From positions 1 through 10,739 of the forward strand of contig CAMENQ010000052.1 in assembly GCA_945928585.1 (NCBI GenBank): 10,739 nt of DNA. The letters run 5' to 3'. This document shows positions 1 to 6,484 of this stretch, piece after piece. Position 1 is the first letter of the stretch. Every line of letters begins with the position of its first letter. The translations under genes were made by a program, and so were the position numbers. The notes beneath the pieces were generated by a model. It did no database searches, was not told the origin of the DNA, and saw only the letters and a list, made by a program, of their open reading frames with translations. This DNA is from an uncultured Roseburia sp. GTDB taxonomy: Bacteria; Bacillota; Clostridia; Lachnospirales; Lachnospiraceae.

Positions 1-509
1 CCATGAACAGTACCTGTGATAACCATCTTACCTTTACATGATACATCGCCTACAATCTTTCCATATACATTTATAGAACCGTCTGATGTAATATTTCCGG
101 TAATGGATGTTCCTTTTGTAATTTCGGCAACCTCATCACTCGGTACATCATCATCCTCCGGTATCTCCACAACATTTGATTCTGCTGCACTTGCTGCAGG
201 CTCCGGTTTAGCTTTTTCTTTTTTAGGCTTTTCCGGTATTTCTTCTTTTTCTTCTACAACAGGTTCTTCCTCCTCAACAGGTACCTCTTCCTCCTCAGGT
301 TCTTCTTCGTCGTCAAGTAAATCACTTATGGCATCTAAGTCAATACCTGCCAAAACATCCTCGTCAAGTGTATTTACCATATCGCTGTCCAGTAAATCAT
401 CTTCTGCCGGCTCACTCTGTGCCACAGCCTTCTCCTTTTCAGGTTCATCAGTTACAAGCTCGTTTACTGCCTGAGTTAAATCTTCCTTAAAATCCTTTAA
501 AAAACTCAT
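1..509 (-). CDS. Bactofilin, 3' end missing (long acidic N-terminal region)
   Basis: The first 169 codons are present; the rest lies beyond position 1. Residues about 129-169 (key stretch ITKGTSITGNI, then GSINVYGKIVGDV and GKMVITGTV) match the start of the bactofilin (DUF583) beta-helix, whose family members polymerise without nucleotide into cytoskeletal scaffolds, often membrane-bound and recruiting wall enzymes. Before it lies a long disordered region: residues 1-20 could form an amphipathic helix (MSFLKDFKEDL...), 36-70 are Asp/Leu rich, 67-93 almost pure Glu/Pro/Val, and 94-108 Lys/Pro/Ala rich. Many bactofilins have only a short tail here, so the extension is notable. The start ATG (507-509) has GGAGG about 8 nt upstream. 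The gene begins 18 bp after the stop of the polysaccharide deacetylase, so the two are almost certainly cotranscribed. Family call is firm; its role in wall organisation is inferred. Confidence 0.88.
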   Translation of the reverse strand, partial: MSFLKDFKEDLTQAVNELVTDEPEKEKAVAQSEPAEDDLLDSDMVNTLDEDVLAGIDLDAISDLLDDEEEPEEEEVPVEEEEPVVEEKEEIPEKPKKEKAKPEPAASAAESNVVEIPEDDDVPSDEVAEITKGTSITGNITSDGSINVYGKIVGDVSCKGKMVITGTVH

Positions 510-527
510 TATTCTTTCCTCCAAGTG

Positions 528-1433
528 TTAATTTACCGTATGGTGTACGGGTGTTGTTGTTTCGACTATAGGTAAAATCTCATAGCCTTCATTAAATAAA
601 TTTTCTATGATAATAGGTAACGCCTCAACAGTTGTATCTCTTACTGCCGAATCATGCATAAGAATAATCACTCTGTTATGTCCTGTTACTCCATTCATAA
701 CATTTTCAATAATAGCTTCCGGTGTAAGTGTAACCGGAGCTGCATCTCCGCTTGAAACATTCCAGTCATAATATTCAAAACCATTACTTTGAATGTAATC
801 TATATATTCAAGCATATGTGTGGTTCTGGTAGTACTGCTGCCTCCGGGAAACCTGTATATATGACTGTCCACACCTGTTACAGCCTGTATATATGTACGA
901 ATCCTTTCCGTATCCTGACTGAAGCTTTCCATTGATTCATAAACCTGACCGAAATCATGTGTGTAAGAATGTAAACCTATGGAATGTCCTCTTTCAACTA
1001 TCTGCCTGTATCTTTCTTCATTTGCATCACCCTCTTTTCCATTTACAAAGAAGGTAGCCTTCACATTATACCTGTCAAGAATGTCTAATATATTGCCGGT
1101 ATTCTCACTTGGTCCGTCATCAAATGTAAGATATGCTATCTTTTCATATACAAGCTCCGGATTTACTGTAACATTAGACAAATCTTCCGTTTCAATCTCC
1201 TTTGTTTCTTCCTCCGGTTTAGTTTCTGATGTTTCTGATGTTTCTGCCAGCTTCTTTTCTGCATTTTTAAGTTCATCATTTACTTTATCAATACGCTCTG
1301 ATAAAATAGCGTTTCGAATAAGTAATCCGATACAGGATGCAAATAATACAAAAAGAACAGTAAAATTTGTTCTGACCAAAATTTTTTTTATACGATTTAT
1401 TCTGACTCTGCGTTCCGGTGTTAATTCACCCAT
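528..1433 (-). CDS. Membrane-anchored NodB-type polysaccharide (peptidoglycan) deacetylase
   Basis: 301 residues. A basic N-terminus is followed by one membrane segment (about 23-40), a short charged helix (44-64), a Thr/Glu linker (65-87), then the NodB homology domain (about 97-290) outside the cell. All five NodB motifs are visible: TFDDGP at 103-108 (catalytic base D105, metal ligand D106), HSYTH at 155-159 (metal ligands H155, H159), RFPGG at 194-198, DWNVSSGD from 223, and LMHDS with H260. The family removes N-acetyl groups from peptidoglycan or other surface glycans (PgdA-like), often giving lysozyme resistance. Motif 3 reads RFPGG rather than the common RxPxG form, which also occurs in clostridial homologues. 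I choose ATG 1433 because GGAGG lies 6 nt upstream; a GTG at 1472 in frame has no binding site and sits at the promoter. It is followed closely by the bactofilin gene. Confidence 0.93.
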   Translation of the reverse strand: MGELTPERRVRINRIKKILVRTNFTVLFVLFASCIGLLIRNAILSERIDKVNDELKNAEKKLAETSETSETKPEEETKEIETEDLSNVTVNPELVYEKIAYLTFDDGPSENTGNILDILDRYNVKATFFVNGKEGDANEERYRQIVERGHSIGLHSYTHDFGQVYESMESFSQDTERIRTYIQAVTGVDSHIYRFPGGSSTTRTTHMLEYIDYIQSNGFEYYDWNVSSGDAAPVTLTPEAIIENVMNGVTGHNRVIILMHDSAVRDTTVEALPIIIENLFNEGYEILPIVETTTPVHHTVN

Positions 1434-1439
1434 ATCTAT

Positions 1440-1444
1440 CCTCC
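1440..1444 (-). promoter_or_regulatory. Ribosome binding site fixing the deacetylase start
   Basis: GGAGG on the minus strand, 6 nt before ATG 1433. It selects the 301-residue start over the in-frame GTG at 1472, which would add 13 residues (MCCFCTYYLWRID) before the basic N-terminus. Confidence 0.8.
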
Positions 1445-1478
1445 ATAAATAATATGTGCAAAAACAGCACACAGATAC

Positions 1479-1509
1479 ATTGTACCATATTTTTTTAATA
1501 ATGGTACAA
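1479..1509 (-). promoter_or_regulatory. Candidate extended -10 promoter for deacetylase and bactofilin
   Basis: On the minus strand TGGTACAAT (a TGn extended -10 with TACAAT at 1484-1479) follows TTGTAC (1509-1504) at a spacing of 19 bp. Transcription would start near 1472, leaving a leader of roughly 38 nt before ATG 1433. The 99-bp gap between the PIG-L stop (1533) and the deacetylase start, much wider than the other junctions of this cluster, supports an internal promoter. Prediction from sequence only; the 19-bp spacing is longer than ideal, so the extended -10 would carry most of the recognition. Confidence 0.5.
1480..1509. repeat. Perfect 9-bp inverted repeat over the internal promoter
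   Basis: TTGTACCAT at 1480-1488 and ATGGTACAA at 1501-1509 are exact reverse complements with a 12-nt AT-only spacer. One arm overlaps the predicted -10 and the other contains the predicted -35. There is no run of T after it on either strand and the stem is AT-rich, so an intrinsic terminator is unlikely; an operator bound by a dimeric regulator fits better. Inference from position and symmetry. Confidence 0.6.
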
Positions 1510-1532
1510 GAATTTTACAATAATTGCAAATT

Positions 1533-2255
1533 TTAATTTTTTTCCCATTCATCATATGAAATCCAATTCTCGTATGGATGCATATGTTCAAACTTATTTA
1601 CCGTTTTCTTTTGGGAGTTATACAGTGAAAGCAGCTGTTCCTTTTCTTGCTGTTTCTCACTGTCATATTCTCTCATATCACCATATATTTTTTCAACCTC
1701 AGATTTTCTGTAATATTTTCCAAAATACCACAATGCATTATCTTTACCGTTTTCACTGCATTTTTCCGTTACTATTCTGCTTGTCATTTTATGATGTGTA
1801 TGTCCGTATTCCCCATCAGGATTATGAGTAACTATAATTTCCCAGTCTTTTGATTCTATAATTTTACCAATATCACTGACTATATAATCCCATACCTTTT
1901 CCCAGTCATCTCTTTTGCCTAACACCTTATCAGGATAGGATAATATTATACCCTCATTTCCTGATTTTTCAAGGACATTATTAAACTCCTCTTTTCGCAC
2001 TGAATTGTTACCATTTGTAATGCATACCACAAAATATTCACCATCGAGCAAATGCATACCTCCCCAGATAGTCTCATCATCAGGATGTGCCACTATCATA
2101 AGCTTTCTTGCCTGACTTCCTGATATTTCAGATATATCATCATCAGAAAGCGGTTTTATATGATATGCTTTATATATGTGAATTGACACGGCTATAACGA
2201 CAATAGCTGCAATTCCTAAGAGTGCCACAGTTATTTTTTTCAAAATTTGTTTCAT
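1533..2255 (-). CDS. Membrane-anchored PIG-L/LmbE-family deacetylase
   Basis: 240 residues. One N-terminal membrane segment (about 8-26) anchors the catalytic domain, probably on the outer face of the membrane. The domain shows the two zinc-binding motifs of the GlcNAc-PI de-N-acetylase (LmbE/MshB/BshB) family: AHPDDE at 56-61 (H57, D60 as metal ligands, D59 as likely base) and HNPDGEYGHTHH at 144-155, with the third metal His in the HTHH part. The family removes acetyl groups from GlcNAc or related amino-sugar conjugates. Cytosolic members make mycothiol or bacillithiol; the anchor here argues against a thiol-pathway role and for a surface glycan or lipid-linked sugar. The start overlaps the stop of the YfhO-like gene by 4 nt (ATGA), with AGAAGGG just upstream, which implies translational coupling. 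Substrate unknown. Confidence 0.88.
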   Translation of the reverse strand: MKQILKKITVALLGIAAIVVIAVSIHIYKAYHIKPLSDDDISEISGSQARKLMIVAHPDDETIWGGMHLLDGEYFVVCITNGNNSVRKEEFNNVLEKSGNEGIILSYPDKVLGKRDDWEKVWDYIVSDIGKIIESKDWEIIVTHNPDGEYGHTHHKMTSRIVTEKCSENGKDNALWYFGKYYRKSEVEKIYGDMREYDSEKQQEKEQLLSLYNSQKKTVNKFEHMHPYENWISYDEWEKN

Positions 2256-4855
2256 ACTCTATTCCCTTCTGCTAATCTTTTTTTACTAATAAGCTCCAGC
2301 AAAAACATTAATGCTCCCACTGCTGACAAAATCAATCCTGCCTTATATCCCGGTGCTGTATATTCTACGCGTATATTGTGATATCCTTTCTTTATGGGAA
2401 AACCTGTAAAATCTTTATCTGATGTGTAATAATCTGTCTCTTTCCCATCCACATATATACTAAATCCCTTATCATATGGCAATGAGATATGAAACCAGCC
2501 GTCATTTTTCACTTCAATGTTTCCCTCTATAACATCACCCTTTGTTTTTTCCTTATCAATGTAAAATTCATCCAGACTGTTCCTGAATTCTTTTATCTGA
2601 CTGTAATCAAGTGTATAACACTCAATATCCGTAATTTCATAATTTCCTCCTGATAGAGTCACATCTATCTCATCCATATATTCTGTTCCATCAAGAACAT
2701 ATTCAAACATATAGTTTTCATTATGATATTTCCAATCTGCGGCAGTAAGCTTATTTTTTATTCCGTTTAAGGTAACACTTACATCCGACGTTTCTTTTCC
2801 CTCTATATCATTATCCACCATAAACCTTACAAAAATAACCTTTCCCTCTACAGGCTCTTTCAATTTTAACTTAAGCTTCTTTGTCTGTCCGGTCTTAACG
2901 GTTATCATATAGCCTGTATCTGTCCGTTCCACTCCGCCTGCTGTATCTGAAACATTTACAGGTTCATAAGCTATTTCTTCCTTTTTTACTTCAAGGCTGA
3001 TATTTTTTCTTTCTGCCCCATACACTGCAGCATTATCTGCAACTTTATATTTTAAAAGGCTTTCTACGTTATACGGATACGAAAGACTGCCATATAATTC
3101 TTCACTTATTACATTGTCTGTGGCATATCCTATAGGGTATGCCAAATCATTACTATAAATGCTTATATTATTTTTTTCACATATTTTTTCATATCCGACA
3201 GGCACAAAACCCTGACGGCTTACATAATATTTCACACCCATATATATATTATAAAGTGAATTGTAGGAGGTTGAAAGTATTGCATTATTTCTGTAGGTAA
3301 CATCATTGTACATCTCATTTAAATAAAAATTCTTAAAATGTGTATTTACGGATGATGAATATGCTGACACCTGACAATAGCCGCTTGTCAGCACCATATT
3401 TACATTTGCCCATCTGCCCCAGTTGGAGGTGAACCTGTACACACTTTCCTCCTCATCAATCACATTATCTGCAAGCTCCTTTGCCGCATTTCTGTCAGCA
3501 ATACGGTTTTCATCATAATCTACTAGTGTATCTGTACAGTTTAACACAATGCATACTATGGTTACTATCACTGCAAAGGGTACAAGCACTGCCTTTGGAT
3601 TTCTTTTTTTCATAAATATATAAAAGCACAGCACAAGAGGAAGTACCTCTGCAATATGTGCCAGTCTCTCATATTTTTCAAGTCCTATAATAAACAGGAC
3701 AAGATTTAAAACAGTTCCTGTTATTATGGTTTTCTTAAAAGACGTTACCTCATATTTATTCTCATTATTATCATATAATGTATATATCTGCTTCACAAAT
3801 TGTGCTGTCATATAAAGAGCAAGGGGAAGAAATGGTATAAGTACCTTTCCGTCAAGATATAAGCCGCCATTAAAAGCATATACCACCATAGGACATATTG
3901 CCATAATTCCAAGGATAACAGCAAAAAAACGATTTGCCCTGTTCTCACGCCTTCTGTCAAAAAATGTCCACACAGCTCCATATACTGATATGGCCGTCAA
4001 TCCCATAGAATATGGGCCATATAAAATAAACTGACCATTTAATGAAGGTATAAGCATACTAAAATCAAAACCTGATGATGCTTCCTGCCTTCCTCCCATA
4101 AGTGCAGATGCAGTAGGAATAATAAGTATACCTGCCATACATACTGCCACTGTTACACTTCCTATAACAGGTAAGATTGCTTTTATGGCTTTTTTTAATG
4201 ACTTGTTTTCATTCCTGTCCATATATATCATTATGGAATAAATTCCTGCTGCAATAAAACTTCCTACAGAAAAATAAAAGCTGGTAGTTACAAGAAGAAA
4301 GCTGCTTATTGTTATGTGCCACAGCCTTCCCTTTCCCTCCATATAACTTTTAATGCTTATAAAAAGCATAAGCAGAAACGGAATGTAGTCTACAAACATT
4401 ATGTGCCTGTGGCTGTGTAGAATAACAGGAGCTGCCATAAGGAACAAAAGTGTTACAAAAAATGTTACCTTTGCGTCATATTTCATTCTTATCCATCTGT
4501 AAAACAGCCATATTCCCGCAAAAACAGCTATTATATTTACTGCTATAATATATGTTCTCATTTCTATAAACGGCAGCAGATATGACAATAAGAGAAACGG
4601 GCTGTACAAACCGTAATATGCAAAATAATATATGTTCTGCCCACCGCCAATTTCTGATGCAAAGCTTGGAAAAAACTGTTCAGTCTCATAAAATCTGTTT
4701 CTAAAATACTCCGGCAGAACCCAGTGCTGATTTTCCCAATCAAGCTGAGAGCCATACACCTTTCCCGGAATAATAAGTATAAGTATAATTATTATATAAG
4801 CAGCTGACAGTATTGCCAAATTTATAAAATCTCTTTTTGAATATTTCTCTTTCAT
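2252..4855 (-). CDS. YfhO-family polytopic membrane protein (probable GT-C glycosyltransferase)
   Basis: 867 residues. Residues 1-440 hold about 12-13 predicted membrane segments (for instance 12-30, 76-97, 101-120, 131-148, 228-248, 309-327, 377-392, 422-440), followed by a large external region (about 445-838) and a last membrane helix (839-856) with a basic tail. The family signature is seen at both ends: acidic D39 and E41 in the first external loop followed by EIGGGQN (68-74) and YGLYSPF, and a C-terminal beta region ending GYHNIRVEY..PG before the last helix. YfhO proteins are treated as GT-C type transferases; characterised Firmicute members take part in glycosylation of lipoteichoic acid using undecaprenyl-linked sugars. 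ATG 4855 is preceded by GAGGG at about 7 nt. It heads the envelope cluster and overlaps the next gene by 4 nt. Acceptor and sugar cannot be read from the sequence. Confidence 0.85.
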   Translation of the reverse strand: MKEKYSKRDFINLAILSAAYIIIILILIIPGKVYGSQLDWENQHWVLPEYFRNRFYETEQFFPSFASEIGGGQNIYYFAYYGLYSPFLLLSYLLPFIEMRTYIIAVNIIAVFAGIWLFYRWIRMKYDAKVTFFVTLLFLMAAPVILHSHRHIMFVDYIPFLLMLFISIKSYMEGKGRLWHITISSFLLVTTSFYFSVGSFIAAGIYSIMIYMDRNENKSLKKAIKAILPVIGSVTVAVCMAGILIIPTASALMGGRQEASSGFDFSMLIPSLNGQFILYGPYSMGLTAISVYGAVWTFFDRRRENRANRFFAVILGIMAICPMVVYAFNGGLYLDGKVLIPFLPLALYMTAQFVKQIYTLYDNNENKYEVTSFKKTIITGTVLNLVLFIIGLEKYERLAHIAEVLPLVLCFYIFMKKRNPKAVLVPFAVIVTIVCIVLNCTDTLVDYDENRIADRNAAKELADNVIDEEESVYRFTSNWGRWANVNMVLTSGYCQVSAYSSSVNTHFKNFYLNEMYNDVTYRNNAILSTSYNSLYNIYMGVKYYVSRQGFVPVGYEKICEKNNISIYSNDLAYPIGYATDNVISEELYGSLSYPYNVESLLKYKVADNAAVYGAERKNISLEVKKEEIAYEPVNVSDTAGGVERTDTGYMITVKTGQTKKLKLKLKEPVEGKVIFVRFMVDNDIEGKETSDVSVTLNGIKNKLTAADWKYHNENYMFEYVLDGTEYMDEIDVTLSGGNYEITDIECYTLDYSQIKEFRNSLDEFYIDKEKTKGDVIEGNIEVKNDGWFHISLPYDKGFSIYVDGKETDYYTSDKDFTGFPIKKGYHNIRVEYTAPGYKAGLILSAVGALMFLLELISKKRLAEGNRV

Positions 4856-4916
4856 ATGTACCCTCTTATTTTCTTATACTTCATCAGTACTGCATTTTAT
4901 ACCGTTCTTTATATAA

Positions 4917-5011
4917 AATATCATACTTTTGCGAGACTATTATACCTTGTTTATAAAAATTAGCAATATAAACTTTGATTTTTTTCTTTCCAATATCATA
5001 CGAAAATGATA
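4917..5011. repeat. Recurring AATATCATAC element in the divergent control region
   Basis: AATATCATAC occurs at 4917-4926 and again at 4992-5001, exactly 75 bp apart. The second copy is also half of an inverted repeat, TATCAT (4994-4999), 6-nt spacer, ATGATA (5006-5011). The first copy lies just downstream of the predicted start of the YfhO transcript and the second overlaps the predicted amidase promoter. This could be a shared operator for both divergent genes. The region is AT-rich, so chance is not excluded. Confidence 0.35.
4939..4966 (-). promoter_or_regulatory. Candidate promoter of the envelope cluster
   Basis: Minus strand TTGCTA (4966-4961) and TATAAT (4944-4939) with 16 bp between them. 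The start of transcription would be near 4932 and the leader about 76 nt before ATG 4855. A TATAAA at about 4900 is a weaker alternative. Confidence 0.55.
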
Positions 5012-5028
5012 CAATGTTTCTGTATAAT
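4987..5028 (+). promoter_or_regulatory. Candidate overlapping promoters of the amidase gene
   Basis: Two -10 candidates are seen. TGATACAAT is an extended -10 (TACAAT 5010-5015) with a weak TTTCCA -35 at 4987-4992 and 17 bp spacing. A perfect TATAAT lies at 5023-5028 but without a recognisable -35. Either gives a leader of roughly 25-40 nt before ATG 5060. Confidence 0.45.
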
Positions 5029-5041
5029 ATATTTACATTAC

Positions 5042-5049
5042 GAGGAGGG
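5042..5049 (+). promoter_or_regulatory. Ribosome binding site fixing the amidase start
   Basis: GAGGAGGG lies 10 nt before ATG 5060. An in-frame ATG at 5006 has no binding site and falls inside the predicted promoter, so translation from it is unlikely. Confidence 0.8.
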
Positions 5050-5059
5050 TATAAAACAC

Positions 5060-6484
5060 ATGAAAGCAAAAACATTTATAAAAATCATACTGGTTCTTGC
5101 AGTTATTACTGCTGTCATTTTAGTTGGAGCCGGAATCATAAACACACATAACTCTGATATCTTAAACTCATCTGATGTACCCGTATCTGAAAATACCAAT
5201 ATCAGTACAGACATCCCTAAAAATGAGTTTACCGGACTGGACGGCGTAGAAAAAACATGCAGTGTTACAGATTTTTTCACTTATGGCACAAGTTTCTGCC
5301 TGTCAGGCTCATTTAGTGTAACCGGAGAAAAAACCATTGCAGATGTATATATTATTTTGTCCCAGGCATATAATTCAAAGAATTTGTCCCCTGACAGTGA
5401 GACATATACTTATTCAGCTTTATATGAAGAACTTCCTGACAGTGTTACTTTCAGTTCATACAAATACATAAACGACGGTATATCCCTTGAAGGCATGGCT
5501 AACGGTTCTTACTGTATACTTGTAAAGGCCATATATACAGACGGAACATATGACTACTATTCATTATCAAAAGAAAATAATGATAATGCTTCTATCTGCT
5601 ATTACACCGTAACACAGACAGAAAAAACCGATAACAGAAATCAACGGATAGATATAGGCTTTTCTTCTGAAAATAATATGCCTTATTTATTCTTTAACGT
5701 TTGCTATGACTCTCTTCCTGATAATGTTTATGACATTGTTATTGACCCGGGACATGGCGGCAATGATGTGGGTGCTAAAAACGGTGAACTTTTTGAGTCA
5801 GATTTTACTCTTGATTATGCCCTTTCACTAAAAAAAGCTTTGGAGGATTGCGGCTATAAGGTAATGATAACAAGAGACGGAACGGAAGCACCTGATGCCC
5901 CTATGGCTTATACTATGTATGATGATGACGGTCGTGTCAATTTAGCAGGTGCAAGCAGTGCCAAGCTATGTCTTTCCCTGCATTTAAACAGTAATGAAAG
6001 TGAGTTATCACAAGGCGGTGTCCAGATTTATGTTTCCTGTCGTGGAAAAAGCTCCTTTGCAAAAACACTGGCTGATAACATTTCAACCATTGCTTCTACT
6101 CCAAAATCAAATATGAAGGCTTTTAAAATAGAGCCAGGCGTATACACAAGAGCTTTTTCTGCCGATGATGTTGCCGATTCTATGTCTGAGGCTGCTGCCG
6201 GCGGCTACGAACCTTATAATATAGATACTAATACTGATTATTATTATATGATAAGAGAGCTTGGAGGTATTGCCACAAATGCGTATGTAGACGGAAGAAA
6301 AACCACATACGGCGCTAACCGGTATGTGGCTTCTATTCAGGGTATTGAAAGCTATATAGTTGAACTTGGTTTTATCTCTGTAGATGAGGATTTACAGAAT
6401 CTTCTTTCCAACAAGGATAAATATGTAGAAAGCATGGTAACTTCCATAAACAGCCGTTTTCAAAGACAATCATCTGAAAATTAA
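5060..6484 (+). CDS. Membrane-anchored N-acetylmuramoyl-L-alanine amidase (Amidase_3)
   Basis: 474 residues. A single N-terminal hydrophobic segment (about 8-28) without a clear cleavage site suggests a signal anchor. Residues 30-220 form an extracellular region of unrecognised fold, probably beta-rich. The zinc amidase domain occupies about 224-470: DPGHGG (H232), E246 in FESDF, SLHLN (H308), and VELGFIS with catalytic E435. Such enzymes cut the bond between N-acetylmuramic acid and L-Ala of the stem peptide, in growth, cell separation or lysis. The stretch from H308 to E435 is 127 residues, clearly longer than in compact CwlC-like amidases, and includes a segment at about 355-420 with YYYMIRE and AYVDGR. 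The gene is divergent from the YfhO cluster and its stop overlaps that of the kinase gene. Enzyme class is firm; the trigger and partner are unknown. Confidence 0.92.
   Translation: MKAKTFIKIILVLAVITAVILVGAGIINTHNSDILNSSDVPVSENTNISTDIPKNEFTGLDGVEKTCSVTDFFTYGTSFCLSGSFSVTGEKTIADVYIILSQAYNSKNLSPDSETYTYSALYEELPDSVTFSSYKYINDGISLEGMANGSYCILVKAIYTDGTYDYYSLSKENNDNASICYYTVTQTEKTDNRNQRIDIGFSSENNMPYLFFNVCYDSLPDNVYDIVIDPGHGGNDVGAKNGELFESDFTLDYALSLKKALEDCGYKVMITRDGTEAPDAPMAYTMYDDDGRVNLAGASSAKLCLSLHLNSNESELSQGGVQIYVSCRGKSSFAKTLADNISTIASTPKSNMKAFKIEPGVYTRAFSADDVADSMSEAAAGGYEPYNIDTNTDYYYMIRELGGIATNAYVDGRKTTYGANRYVASIQGIESYIVELGFISVDEDLQNLLSNKDKYVESMVTSINSRFQRQSSEN

Noticed and set aside
16..474. 152-codon plus-strand ORF, Ser-rich
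   Set aside because: It is the antisense image of the Glu/Asp/Pro-rich bactofilin extension; no binding site, and the minus-strand reading gives a recognised family.
979..1452. 157-codon plus-strand ORF
   Set aside because: Lies opposite the polysaccharide deacetylase, whose five motifs are intact; no binding site and no family resemblance.
1480..1509. Inverted repeat as an intrinsic terminator after the PIG-L gene
   Set aside because: The stem is AT-rich, the loop is 12 nt and no U-run follows on either strand; the promoter overlap makes an operator more likely.
4884..5075. 63-codon minus-strand ORF in the divergent gap
   Set aside because: It would read across both predicted promoters and into the amidase start, and has no ribosome binding site or recognisable sequence.
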